From positions 620,001-684,000 of the forward strand of contig CBDIQW010000001.1 in the NCBI GenBank assembly GCA_965283955.1: DNA of 64,000 nucleotides. Reading direction: 5' to 3'. The translations under genes were made by a program, and so were the position numbers. Below are positions 25,526-35,034 of this stretch, piece by piece. Below the pieces are notes generated by a model, which was not told where the DNA came from, did not search any database, and worked only from the letters and a program-made list of their open reading frames with translations. Position 1 is the stretch's first letter; each line of letters starts with the position of its first letter. This DNA comes from Emticicia sp965283955 (lineage in GTDB: Bacteria; Bacteroidota; Bacteroidia; Cytophagales; Spirosomataceae).

Positions 25526-27406
25526 TTACAAAATACTCATTTCGATTCGTCGGTTGATTTGACGGTTTTCTTCGGAAGTATTCGGGACGATGGGCTTTGT
25601 TTTTCCGTAGCCTTTCACTTTAATGTTTTGTATATTTATACCTTTTTTTACAAGGTAATCAGCTACAGACAAGGCTCTTTTCTCTGAAAGTAGCTGATTT
25701 TCAGTATCTTTTCCTACATCATCGGTATGTCCCGAAATCTCTACCTGCAAAGACGGGTTTTGTGTTAATAATAGTTGCAGTTTATCAAGTTCGGTAAATG
25801 ACTCGGGGCGTAGTTCAGCTTTTCCAGAATCGAAAAAGATATTATTCAATACCGTTTTTACGTCTTTTTTGATTGGGTCGAGCAAAATATCAATTACTTT
25901 TCCATCCGCTTCATTTTTTTCTGAAAAATTAAAAGTTAAGCTTTTGAAAAAATAATCTTTTTTATTGATGAAAAGTCCATACTGACTGCCATTAGGCAAA
26001 ACTGCTGTATATTGCCCCGTCACGACATCAGAATTTGTTTTTTCTACAACTTTATTAGTTTTTAAATCTATTAATTCGATTTCTGCAGAAAGATTTTGTT
26101 TATTGATGGCATCTTGCACGATTCCCTTTACGAAACTGGCACTTTTGAATTTATCTGAGAGTTTTTTCGGAATATCGAACTGAAAGAGCTTAATATCAGG
26201 TTTAACATCAGAAGAATAATAACCCTTTGAGCCATCAGCCGAAATAAATAAAGCCACTTGGTCTTCGTGGGTATTGATTGGGAAACCCAAATTTTCGGGT
26301 TTAGAATATATTCCAATTTTTGATTCGGTCATGAATAAATCTAATCCGCCCATGCCCAAATGTCCATCCGATGCGAAAAATAAAGTGTGTCCATTGGCAT
26401 GAACAAAAGGTGAAATTTCATCACTTGCTGTATTAATAACATCACCGAGATTTATGGCTTTTGTCCAAGTATTATTTTCTTTTAATTCGCTTACCCATAA
26501 GTCTTTACGTCCATACCCTCCTTGTCGGTCAGAGGAAAAATACAAGATTCGACCATCGTTAGATAAGCTTGGCTGTGCTTCCCAAAATGGAGTATTTACA
26601 CTACTCCCCAAGTTTTCTGGCGTTGTCCATTCTTCACCCGCTTTCTTTGAAATATACAAATCGCAGCTACCCAGACTATTTTTGCCATCGCAGCTTGTAA
26701 ATACCAAAGTTCGTCCATCAGCCGAGATGCTACAAGTGCCTTCATTAGCGGTTGTATTTATTTTATCGGAAATACTTTTGGGAACAGACCAGCTGCCATT
26801 TATCAATTGTGAAGTATAAAGATTTTCGTCGCCATCGTCGGAGCGAGCCGTGAAAATGAGTGTTTCATTATCGGCAGTCAGAACAGGAAAATATTGTTTG
26901 TTTTTAAAGTTAATAGTTGCTCCCATTTCGGCAGCTTTAAACGACATTGCAACATTTTTGGCTTCTTCCCCGAACTTACATTGCTCCAGTTGGCGAGTAA
27001 GCTGTTTCATAACTGGACTGTTTTGCGGTACATTTTTTACCGAAAAACTCAAATATTCTTTGGCTTTTGCATATTCGCCTGCTTTTACGAGCCTTGTGCC
27101 GATATAGGTATACCCTTGCGTAAGAAGTGCGTCATTTGGGCGTAATTCGATGGCTTTTTTATAGAATTTTATAGCATTTTCTTGATTTCGAGCTGCTTCG
27201 TTGATTTGACCAAGTTTGAAATATGGGTCAGCGAAAGTAGAATCTTTGTCGATGGCTTTTTGTAGATTTTCAATCGCATCAACTGATTTTCTTTCGGCAA
27301 TATTCTTTAGGGCTTTTTCGTAAAACTCTTTGGCTTTTGGATTAGGGCTTTGAGCAAAGGTATTGATAGATAGAAATAGAAGCAGTATTGTAAAATGTTT
27401 TATCAT
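25526..27406 (-). CDS. OmpA family protein with TPR and beta-propeller (PorE-like architecture)
   Basis: 626 residues. Signal peptide (about 1-18), TPR repeats (about 22-150), PD40/WD40-like beta-propeller blades (about 175-410; repeated 'DG..L.F.S.R.G..G..DL' units), a carboxypeptidase-regulatory-like beta-sandwich (about 425-495) and a C-terminal OmpA peptidoglycan-binding domain (about 505-626; 'NNIFFDSGKAELRPES', 'EISGHTDDVG', 'NRQINRRIEMSIL'). This order is that of PorE, the T9SS-associated peptidoglycan anchor. Unlike PorE it has no lipobox cysteine, so it may be a paralogue with another task. Single gene. Confidence 0.87.
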   Translation of the reverse strand: MIKHFTILLLFLSINTFAQSPNPKAKEFYEKALKNIAERKSVDAIENLQKAIDKDSTFADPYFKLGQINEAARNQENAIKFYKKAIELRPNDALLTQGYTYIGTRLVKAGEYAKAKEYLSFSVKNVPQNSPVMKQLTRQLEQCKFGEEAKNVAMSFKAAEMGATINFKNKQYFPVLTADNETLIFTARSDDGDENLYTSQLINGSWSVPKSISDKINTTANEGTCSISADGRTLVFTSCDGKNSLGSCDLYISKKAGEEWTTPENLGSSVNTPFWEAQPSLSNDGRILYFSSDRQGGYGRKDLWVSELKENNTWTKAINLGDVINTASDEISPFVHANGHTLFFASDGHLGMGGLDLFMTESKIGIYSKPENLGFPINTHEDQVALFISADGSKGYYSSDVKPDIKLFQFDIPKKLSDKFKSASFVKGIVQDAINKQNLSAEIELIDLKTNKVVEKTNSDVVTGQYTAVLPNGSQYGLFINKKDYFFKSLTFNFSEKNEADGKVIDILLDPIKKDVKTVLNNIFFDSGKAELRPESFTELDKLQLLLTQNPSLQVEISGHTDDVGKDTENQLLSEKRALSVADYLVKKGINIQNIKVKGYGKTKPIVPNTSEENRQINRRIEMSIL

Positions 27407-27456
27407 AAATTTTGTTGTAGAAATTTATTTTAAAACGTTCGAGAGCTTTTCATTGT

Positions 27457-27464
27457 TATCTTTG
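27457..27464 (+). promoter_or_regulatory. -7 box TATCTTTG upstream of hemJ
   Basis: Exact match to TAnnTTTG, 83 bases before the hemJ ATG. The matching upstream TTG box is weak or absent at the right distance, so this is tentative. Confidence 0.4.
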
Positions 27465-27546
27465 TGGTCAATTAATTGAATGATTAAGCAATGATTATTA
27501 TTGAAAATCATTCTTAATTCTTAATTCTACATTCTTAATTAAAAAA

Positions 27547-28080
27547 ATGCTTCATTTATATCTAAAATCGCTTCATATTATCGGGTTTGTCTCGTGGTTT
27601 GCTGGTTTATTCTATTTAGTCAGAATGTTTGTGTACCATGCCGAAGCTGCCGATAAACCCGAAGCATTGCGAGAAGACTGGAAGAAACAATATACTGCTA
27701 TGCAGTGGCGAGTGTATAAGATTATCTGTAACCCTGCCATGATGATTACGTGGACTTGCGGAATATTGATGCTTGTAAATACACCTGCGTTTTTAGAACA
27801 AGGTTGGCTACAAACAAAACTGGTTTTATTAGTACTTTTGACTGGCTATCACCTTTATTGTAAGGGAATTATAAAAAAGCAAGAGGCCGATAAAAGTACT
27901 TATACTTCTTTTCAATTTAGATTATTGAATGAACTTCCCACCTTGTTTTTGGTCGCAATTGTGCTTTTGGCAGTTGTGAAAGATTTACTAAACTTCGTTT
28001 ATTTGTTTTTGGGAGTTTTAGCTTTTGGTTTTACTTTATTTTTTGCGGCGAGAGCTTATAAAAAGTTTAGAGAAAAGTAG
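27547..28080 (+). CDS. hemJ: protoporphyrinogen oxidase HemJ
   Basis: 177 residues with four or five membrane helices. 'KSLHIIGFVSWFAGLFYLVR' (residues 8-27) holds the conserved heme-ligand-type His, 'VYHAEA' a second; 'RLLNELPTLFLVAIVLLAVV' near 132 carries the E-x-P element of the HemJ/UPF0093 family. It oxidises protoporphyrinogen IX to protoporphyrin IX in heme synthesis at the inner membrane. The stop codon lies inside a perfect hairpin shared with the convergent M28 gene. Confidence 0.9.
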   Translation: MLHLYLKSLHIIGFVSWFAGLFYLVRMFVYHAEAADKPEALREDWKKQYTAMQWRVYKIICNPAMMITWTCGILMLVNTPAFLEQGWLQTKLVLLVLLTGYHLYCKGIIKKQEADKSTYTSFQFRLLNELPTLFLVAIVLLAVVKDLLNFVYLFLGVLAFGFTLFFAARAYKKFREK

Positions 28081-28109
28081 GATAATTAAAATCTATCCTA
28101 CTTTTCTCT
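28069..28109. terminator. bidirectional terminator overlapping the hemJ stop codon
   Basis: 16-bp perfect inverted repeat (28069-28084 and 28094-28109), A/T loop of 9. The left arm contains the last codons and stop of hemJ; the M28 peptidase gene ends 24 bases beyond on the other strand. Confidence 0.75.
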
Positions 28110-28132
28110 GATTGCCAAGTTGGAAACATGCC

Positions 28133-29641
28133 CTACTTGCCATATAGCTCGTTGAATGCTTTTTCATATTTATCGCCAGCCTTCCATTTAGGAGCAGTTG
28201 GGCGGTCGGCAATCAACCGAGCTGCATAAACGTAGGCCTGACAGAATTTCAGTAAATAATTGTAATTGACTGATTCTGGGCTGTCCGATACTTGGTGATA
28301 AAACTTATTGATTTCTGCATCGAAAGCCGTAAAACCTGGGGCAAAATCGGGTGATGGAATACCTTTTGCAGCCAAATTTACATTATCTGAACGGTCGAAA
28401 AGATTTTGTTCGGGAGCTGGGTCGGTGATTGCTGTTAATCCAAAAGCCTTTGCTCCTGCTTCGATTTGTGGTTGAGCATCGGTGCGGTCAAGCCCAATAA
28501 CAGTTACTTTGGTCGTGTCGTTGTAGCCTGCACCATCGCAATCGAGGCTATAAACACATTGTTTCAACGGCACGAGTGGATGCTCGGCATAATATTTACT
28601 TCCTAAAAGTCCAATTTCTTCGCCTGTATAAGCAATGAATAAAATCGAACGCTTGGTTGGTTTTTGCGTAAAAGCTTTTACTGCTGATAAAATGGCAGTT
28701 GTTCCGAAAGCATTATCTCTTGCTCCGTTAAAAATTGTATCACTTTCAGTTACTCGGCCGCCTTTTCGGCCAGTTCCAACGTGGTCGAAGTGAGCCGTAA
28801 GTACTACATATTCGTTTTTCAACACAGGGTCAGAGCCTTCCAAAACGCCCAAAACATTATATGACATTACGGTTTTCTTTGAGACTTCACTTACATTCAA
28901 ACTTAAAGTTTTCAAAGACTCTCTATCAAATTTTTTCAAGTGTGTATTGCTTACCCAAATATGTGGTATATCAGCGTTTGAAGCATTTTCAGGTGCTAAA
29001 TTGAGTTTTTCACCGCCCATATAATTAGTGATTGCTGCCCACGGATATTTCAAATTATATAACTGGATGAAAGCCGCAGCACCATTTTTGGCAGCAAAGT
29101 CAACTTTTTTCGATGAGCCTCTAAGGTTTTCGTTCGGGTCATCGCTATTTGGAACACCAAATTGAGCGATTACGATTTTGCCTTTTACGTCAATGTCTTT
29201 ATAATCATTTTGCTTTTCATCAACCCAGCCGTAACCGACAAAAACCACAGGGCTATTTTCGAGTTTAGTGGCTTTTCCGCTCAACATAATAAAATCTTTT
29301 GTCCATTTCAATGAATCAGTTCCAACCAAAACCTCTCCTTTTTTTGTAGGCTTTACCATTTCAAAAGGTACTGGCTGTAAATAATCTTTTTGTTCGTTTG
29401 GAGTTTTTAAACCTTGCAAACGGAAATTTTCGGCTACGTATCGGGCAGCTACGTTATTGGTGATTTCGCCAGTTCTACGCCCCAGCATTTCATCCGATGC
29501 GATGAAACGGATGTGGGCTTCTATTTCCTTTTTTGATAATTTGTATTCGGGCAATTTTCGGACCGCCGAACCGTTACCTTTTTGTGCATTTGCTCCGAAA
29601 ACGATAATGGTTAGGAGAAGTAATAGATGTTTGGTTTTCAT
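28133..29641 (-). CDS. secreted M28 family metallopeptidase
   Basis: 502 residues with a signal peptide (about 1-19, ending FGANAQ). An inserted PA-type domain (about 125-245) precedes the catalytic M28 domain (about 255-490). Zinc ligands are seen as 'LTAHFDHVG' (His), 'NGARDNAFGTTAI' (bridging Asp), 'YTGEEIGLLGSKY' (catalytic Glu-Glu), 'SLDCDGAG' (Asp) and 'NKFYHQVSDSPE' (His). It is probably an aminopeptidase acting in periplasm or outside. Confidence 0.9.
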   Translation of the reverse strand: MKTKHLLLLLTIIVFGANAQKGNGSAVRKLPEYKLSKKEIEAHIRFIASDEMLGRRTGEITNNVAARYVAENFRLQGLKTPNEQKDYLQPVPFEMVKPTKKGEVLVGTDSLKWTKDFIMLSGKATKLENSPVVFVGYGWVDEKQNDYKDIDVKGKIVIAQFGVPNSDDPNENLRGSSKKVDFAAKNGAAAFIQLYNLKYPWAAITNYMGGEKLNLAPENASNADIPHIWVSNTHLKKFDRESLKTLSLNVSEVSKKTVMSYNVLGVLEGSDPVLKNEYVVLTAHFDHVGTGRKGGRVTESDTIFNGARDNAFGTTAILSAVKAFTQKPTKRSILFIAYTGEEIGLLGSKYYAEHPLVPLKQCVYSLDCDGAGYNDTTKVTVIGLDRTDAQPQIEAGAKAFGLTAITDPAPEQNLFDRSDNVNLAAKGIPSPDFAPGFTAFDAEINKFYHQVSDSPESVNYNYLLKFCQAYVYAARLIADRPTAPKWKAGDKYEKAFNELYGK

Positions 29642-29717
29642 TTTAATGATAGATGTTTTTATTTGAAAATATTTAGATTTTATGCAATTTAGAAATCGGA
29701 CTGCCGACGCAGTTGCT

Positions 29718-31751
29718 CTACTGCATTAGTTCTAAGGCTTTTGCGACTTCGGTAGTTGGTAATTGGCAAGTTTTATCGAAACATACATAAATCGTTGTTT
29801 CACCATTTTTTGCGGTTCTGTTTTGTAAAAGCGGTAGTTTTGAGTCGGTTTCTGTGCCTACAAAGACTTTATTGAGCAAAAAATCGGCATCGATTTCTTT
29901 TCTGATTTCTTTTAAATTACCACCAACAATGGCTACTTCGGCCGTTGGGTTGTTGTGCTGCGTTGCTAAACACGCCCATTGCGTGACCCATTGAGGGTCG
30001 GTCAGAACGATGCGTTTCATTTTTGCCAACATCAAATTACTGATTTCTATGAAATCATTTCTGCCCAAAATTAGCCCTAAATTATACAAATTAGTGGCCA
30101 TCATGGAGTTTGAGGCAGGAATCACATTATCGAAAATTTCTTTTTTTCGAGCAATCAATTCTTCGCCTTGGCTATCTGTGAAGTAGAAAAACTCATCTTC
30201 GGCATCGTAGAAATTGGCAATCGTATAATCTGCCAATAATTCGGCTTCATCTAACCAAATTTCATCGAAAGTAACTTGATAGAGAGTTGTGTAAGCATCA
30301 ATTACACTGGCATAATCTTCGAGATATGCCACGATATTTGCTTTGCCATTTTTATAATTGTGCCAAAGTCCATGCCCTTCTGCCCCATCTTCGGTCGTGA
30401 CTTTGATACTCATTTTTTCTTTGATGAAGTGAGCATTTTGCAGGGCCAATTCCAAAAATTTTGGGTTATCAGTATAACGATACGCATCTACTAAACCTTT
30501 GAGCATCAGGCCATTCCACGAACACAAGATTTTATCATCCAGCCCCGGACGAATCCTTTTTGCTCGATAATCAAAGAGCTTTTGTTTGATTTCTTGACTC
30601 AACGGAAAACCATTTTCCATGAAATCACGCTCTTCGAGATGCACCACATTATTACTATGTTCCCAGTTTCCGTGTTCCGAAAACTCGAAAGTTTCACAGA
30701 ATGGAGCGGCATCTTCCCCCAAAATGGCTTCAATTTCCGATTTCGTCCAAATATAGAACTTTCCTTCTTCGCCCTCACTATCAGCATCTAATGCCGAGTA
30801 AAAACCGCCTTCTTGGCTCATCATTTCTCGTTCGAGCCATTCGATGGTTTCGGTTACTTTGGCTTTATAAAATTCATCGGGCTGACCTTCTGATTTTGTT
30901 AGGGCGTAGGCTTCGGCGTAAAGAGAAACCAATTGTCCGTTATCATAGAGCATTTTCTCAAAGTGCGGCACTTTCCAATCTTCATCGGTTGAATAACGAG
31001 TCCAACCGCCACCGATGGTATCGTAAATTCCGCCCAAAGCAACTCTATCAAGTGTGTGAATGAGGTGCTGATAGGCTCGTTTGTCTTTGGTAATGGTATA
31101 ATATCTGAGCAAAAACTTCCAAATACTCGGCATCGGGAATTTTGGACTGCGATTCATGCCACCTTTCTCGAAATCAAAATCTTTGTGGAGGCGATTAAAA
31201 ATCGTAATGAGTTCTTCTTCCGAAATCTTTAATCCATCGTCCGAAATATCCATTTGATATTTGTCGCTCTCTTTGGTGTGCATGTTTTGCGTGAAACCTT
31301 CGGCCGATTTTTGTAGTTTTTCACGGTCATTTTTGAAAGCATTGCTGATGCTTTCCACCAAATTTGCCCAATTTCTTGGCGGAAAATACGTACCACCGTA
31401 AAATGGTTTGGCATCGGGCATTAGAAAAACATTGAGCGGCCAACCGCCACGCAGACCCATTGCTTGCAGGGCATCCATGTAGATAGCATCAACATCGGGG
31501 CGTTCTTCACGGTCAACTTTGATGCAGACCAAATGCTCATTCATGATTTCGGCAATCTGTTCGTTCTCGAAAGATTCTCGCTCCATGACGTGGCACCAAT
31601 GGCAAGCCGAATAACCAATACTTACCAAAATTGGCTTGTCTTCGGTTTTGGCTTTTTGCAAGGCTTCTTCTCCCCACGGAAACCACTCAACGGGATTATG
31701 AGCATGTTGAAGTAAATATGGACTTGTTTCGTTGATGAGTTTATTTTGCAT
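29718..31751 (-). CDS. DUF255 thioredoxin-like / glycoside hydrolase-like protein (YyaL/SSP411 family)
   Basis: 677 residues. The N-terminal thioredoxin-like DUF255 domain (about 1-160) has 'NPVEWFPWGEEALQKAK' and the conserved 'YSACHWCHVMERESFE' with a C-x2-C. The rest is an alpha/alpha six-barrel with 'GGIYDTIGGGWTRYSTDEDW', 'HFEKMLYDNGQL' and 'YSALDADSEGEEGKFY', as in Spermatogenesis-associated protein 20 and bacterial YyaL. The activity is unsettled in the family. No signal peptide: cytoplasmic. Full length. Confidence 0.92.
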   Translation of the reverse strand: MQNKLINETSPYLLQHAHNPVEWFPWGEEALQKAKTEDKPILVSIGYSACHWCHVMERESFENEQIAEIMNEHLVCIKVDREERPDVDAIYMDALQAMGLRGGWPLNVFLMPDAKPFYGGTYFPPRNWANLVESISNAFKNDREKLQKSAEGFTQNMHTKESDKYQMDISDDGLKISEEELITIFNRLHKDFDFEKGGMNRSPKFPMPSIWKFLLRYYTITKDKRAYQHLIHTLDRVALGGIYDTIGGGWTRYSTDEDWKVPHFEKMLYDNGQLVSLYAEAYALTKSEGQPDEFYKAKVTETIEWLEREMMSQEGGFYSALDADSEGEEGKFYIWTKSEIEAILGEDAAPFCETFEFSEHGNWEHSNNVVHLEERDFMENGFPLSQEIKQKLFDYRAKRIRPGLDDKILCSWNGLMLKGLVDAYRYTDNPKFLELALQNAHFIKEKMSIKVTTEDGAEGHGLWHNYKNGKANIVAYLEDYASVIDAYTTLYQVTFDEIWLDEAELLADYTIANFYDAEDEFFYFTDSQGEELIARKKEIFDNVIPASNSMMATNLYNLGLILGRNDFIEISNLMLAKMKRIVLTDPQWVTQWACLATQHNNPTAEVAIVGGNLKEIRKEIDADFLLNKVFVGTETDSKLPLLQNRTAKNGETTIYVCFDKTCQLPTTEVAKALELMQ

Positions 31752-31815
31752 GATTTTTTGATACTTTAATAATTCTTTTTCTCTGATGCCATTGTAACAA
31801 CGGCTGACACACCAA

Positions 31816-31831
31816 CTGATTTTAAAATCAG
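31816..31831. repeat. 16-bp perfect palindrome CTGATTTTAAAATCAG
   Basis: It lies in the 154-base gap between the DUF255 start and the TlpA stop. It could be part of the TlpA terminator or an operator for DUF255; T-run support is poor. Confidence 0.45.
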
Positions 31832-31905
31832 CTGAACTAAGCGAACATTCCGCCTAACTGGAGACTATTAGGAAGCAAAAAAGCCTAACCTATGCTATTA
31901 TTCAT

Positions 31906-33348
31906 TTATTTGGTTACAGAAAGCAGTGTTTCAATTTGTTTTCTCAATTCCTCTGATGAAGGTGACAGCGTATTGATGTTTTCAATTTTACCACGATTTA
32001 TTAAAATATAGCTTGGAACTCCATAAATTTGATAGCTATTTCTCAATGATTCGACTTGTTCTTCTGTCATATTTATATGAATTCCCTTTAAATCTTTATT
32101 TTTCGCCAATAAACTCTTCCACGCTTTTTTATCTTTATCTATTGATACATTAAGAAAAACTATCTTTTCGTTTCCTGAAAAAGAATTTTGAAGTTTAATC
32201 AAATTGGGAAATTGCTTAATACAAGGACCACACCAAGTAGCCCAAACATCTATAAATACAATTTTATCGCTAAATTCATGTAAAAATATAGTTTTCCCAG
32301 TGGATGTTGTACCCGAAAAATCAGGAGCAAAAGTCCCCTTTTTAATGGCAATAATTTGGGCTAATTTTTGGTTAATTGATTCAATATATACTGAGTTTGG
32401 AAATTGTTTAACAAATAAATCATAGTATAACTCAAATGAAGCTACTTTACCTCTGGCAAAAGATTCATATATTGATTTAGCTAAAAAAAACTCTCTAATT
32501 TCTGGTAAATATTGGTCTTTATTAAAGTTTTGAAAGGAAGTTTTTAGTAGTCTTTCGCTAATATTTGTCCTTGAGGTATCATTAGCAGCTACCAAACTGT
32601 TTGAATTTGTATTGAAAATATAGTAACCTAAACACACCATGTAACTAAACATGTTTGAGCTTAGTAGTTTTTTGTCTAATAAAAGCTGCTTTTCTAAATT
32701 TAATAATCTTGTGGGTGGGGTGGTATTCGGATGAATGAAAGGGTCATAAAACGCAAAATAACGATTCATTTTCAATGAAAAAATGTTAAGTTTGATGCTT
32801 GACTCTAACAAAAACATAATCTCTTTGGAGATTTTATTTTGAGTAATAAAGTTTCTATGAAAAACTTCCTGACGCATTGAAATAGAATCCAAACGATTAA
32901 TGAAATCTTCAATTTTAAGTTTCGATAACTCCAAGCCTACCTTCGGCTTTATCATCTCTTCGTAAATATCATTTGATTCATATAAATACTGATTGTACAG
33001 TGCATTTTTGCCTAAAAATCTGAATGCAAGATTTGTTTGTTTAAAATCTATATCAACAGATAATGTATCATTCGGAGTAAAATAAAGTTCAGTAAACTTT
33101 TTCCCAATTTTTAATGTAACAAACTGAGGGCCTTGTAGTGAAAAGAAAAGATTAGCGTTACCCGTAGAGTCTAAATTTGATTTAGCTAAAATGGTTGATT
33201 TTCCCATCATTTCGTATGAAATAAGAGAAACTTCTTGATTAGTACTGCCAATTGCATTTATTTTCACCAAGTTAGTAGTTATGCCCTGACAGAAGATAGT
33301 TGTGCAGGTAATTGTCATCAAAAGAAGTGTGAACATAAAAGTTTTCAT
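31906..33348 (-). CDS. TlpA-like thiol:disulfide oxidoreductase with long N-terminal region
   Basis: 480 residues with a signal peptide (about 1-20). The C-terminal 140 residues are a TlpA/ResA thioredoxin fold: 'APDFSGTTSTGKTIFLHEF', 'IDVWATWCGPCIKQFPNLIK' with active site WCGPC, and 'YQIYGVPSYILINRGKI' with cis-Pro. The N-terminal 330 residues form the beta-rich (DUF4369-like) plus helical region common in Bacteroidota TlpA proteins. It probably reduces periplasmic disulfides. Partner unknown. Confidence 0.9.
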   Translation of the reverse strand: MKTFMFTLLLMTITCTTIFCQGITTNLVKINAIGSTNQEVSLISYEMMGKSTILAKSNLDSTGNANLFFSLQGPQFVTLKIGKKFTELYFTPNDTLSVDIDFKQTNLAFRFLGKNALYNQYLYESNDIYEEMIKPKVGLELSKLKIEDFINRLDSISMRQEVFHRNFITQNKISKEIMFLLESSIKLNIFSLKMNRYFAFYDPFIHPNTTPPTRLLNLEKQLLLDKKLLSSNMFSYMVCLGYYIFNTNSNSLVAANDTSRTNISERLLKTSFQNFNKDQYLPEIREFFLAKSIYESFARGKVASFELYYDLFVKQFPNSVYIESINQKLAQIIAIKKGTFAPDFSGTTSTGKTIFLHEFSDKIVFIDVWATWCGPCIKQFPNLIKLQNSFSGNEKIVFLNVSIDKDKKAWKSLLAKNKDLKGIHINMTEEQVESLRNSYQIYGVPSYILINRGKIENINTLSPSSEELRKQIETLLSVTK

Positions 33349-33399
33349 AGGATATTATTAATTTTTTGTGAACTTATTTCAAGACAAGATAGTAAAAAA

Positions 33400-35034
33400 T
33401 TACTCCACCACAATCTTCTTACTCCCACCTAAAACTCTCAAAAAATAAACACCAGTAGGTAAACGACTAATATTCAAAAACTTAACATTCTCTCCCTGCA
33501 ATAAACTCACTTTTTCTTGTAGCATTTTTTTACCATTTACATCAAAAATCTCAACGGGTATTTGTTGCTCTTTTGTGCTAAATATCTTGAGTTGAATTTG
33601 GTCTGAAGCTGGATTTGGTGAGACTTCAAAATTAGTGGGCGTTGGTTCGTTGGCGAGTAAGGTCATATCAAACTTACACAAAAAAACTTCATAGCCTTTG
33701 AGGGTGATAATTTGTCGGTAATTTTTGTAAGCTACTTCTATCGTCACAACTTCGTTTTCATCTTTGGCATAAGGATTATGAGCAGCAACCAGCAACTCAT
33801 TCCCTTTAGCAACCGCTCGCCAAATTGGTTTTCGAGTATCTACATAATCACGGGCGGTTGTCTGAATTACTAACTCATAATTACCCGTAAACATCTCTTT
33901 ATACTGCGAAAGTCGGTATAAACCATTGATAAAATACTCGTAAGTGGCATAGTTTTCATTATTGCTAAAAGTACCAGGGTCGTCCCAAAGCCACAAACCT
34001 TTTGCTCCCGAGAAAAATGGAAAAATCGCAGTCGCCTCGGCCATAAATGGTCGAATAAATCTTTTCACAAATTGAGGTGTATAACTATATCGAAGCCAAA
34101 CAAATGGAATAATTGGTTTGCTCGTCCAAGCTCGATTTACCTCAATTTGAAATAAAAGATAAGCCAAATAATCAGGTGCAAGTGGACTTGGGAAATCGTA
34201 ATAATAATAAGCGGCTGGAGCATAAAAATCTTGATTATCGTAGGCAGTTCCTCCGAGTGCATTCTTAGAAAAATCATAATTGATATAATTCAATAACGAA
34301 ATATCAGAAGTCCATTTTTGCCAAGAATTTCCTGCAATATTGATATATGTATTCAAAATCGGAGCATCAGAATAACCACCAATTTTAGTACTTAGGCTTG
34401 CGTATTTCTTGGTTTCGGCAAATGCTTGCCCGTATAATGCTTGAATATCTTTTTTATATTGATTAATAAAAGATTGATTATCAAGACTTCTAAAAGCAAC
34501 TGGCGTTGTTGGGTGATTTCTAAGAAGCAAAATCGAATCATTCGATTTTATTTGAAGTTCGATATCTGGGACAAACAAATCAATGTCAGCAATGCCCGTT
34601 CCTGCCGAACTTGAAAAGGCATTTGCAAAACCCCACATATCATTTCGCCACTTGTTTTTGTACAATTCAATATTATTTCCCCAAGGACTTTTAATAGTTT
34701 CCCAAGGCTGATTGGCTGATGCATAACCAGTGCCGTACCATACAGCGGCACGCTGATTTCTTGGTAAGTCGGCATCATTTCCGTCAGAAGTGGCTAAGTG
34801 ACTAAAACCGTGCTTGAGTGGCAATTTCTGAAAATCGCCAAAGCGAGGTCCACCATAAACGATTGAAAAAGGCAGACTAAATTCTGGAAACTTTTGCCAT
34901 TCAATTGTGCGATTTTGGGTGGTTGGTTTCAATAAAAACGCACTCGGCTGACAAGAATTTTGGGCATTAGTTTCAGATTCTAAACCAAACAAAAAAAGCA
35001 GCCCGAAAACGTATTTATTGTATTTTAGTTTCAT
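33400..35034 (-). CDS. secreted protein with T9SS type A sorting domain
   Basis: About 544 residues from the preferred start MKLKYNKYVFG (35034); an ATG seven codons upstream at 35055 overlaps the NUDIX gene more deeply. Signal peptide, then about 430 residues with many Trp, Tyr and Pro that I cannot assign to a named family (a glycan-active protein is possible). The last 80 residues are a T9SS type A domain: 'FEVSPNPASDQIQLKIF', 'VEIFDVNGKKML' and 'LPTGVYFLRV'. It is exported and cleaved at the surface. It overlaps the end of the NUDIX gene by 20 bases, so the two are translationally linked. Confidence 0.8.
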   Translation of the reverse strand: MKLKYNKYVFGLLFLFGLESETNAQNSCQPSAFLLKPTTQNRTIEWQKFPEFSLPFSIVYGGPRFGDFQKLPLKHGFSHLATSDGNDADLPRNQRAAVWYGTGYASANQPWETIKSPWGNNIELYKNKWRNDMWGFANAFSSSAGTGIADIDLFVPDIELQIKSNDSILLLRNHPTTPVAFRSLDNQSFINQYKKDIQALYGQAFAETKKYASLSTKIGGYSDAPILNTYINIAGNSWQKWTSDISLLNYINYDFSKNALGGTAYDNQDFYAPAAYYYYDFPSPLAPDYLAYLLFQIEVNRAWTSKPIIPFVWLRYSYTPQFVKRFIRPFMAEATAIFPFFSGAKGLWLWDDPGTFSNNENYATYEYFINGLYRLSQYKEMFTGNYELVIQTTARDYVDTRKPIWRAVAKGNELLVAAHNPYAKDENEVVTIEVAYKNYRQIITLKGYEVFLCKFDMTLLANEPTPTNFEVSPNPASDQIQLKIFSTKEQQIPVEIFDVNGKKMLQEKVSLLQGENVKFLNISRLPTGVYFLRVLGGSKKIVVE

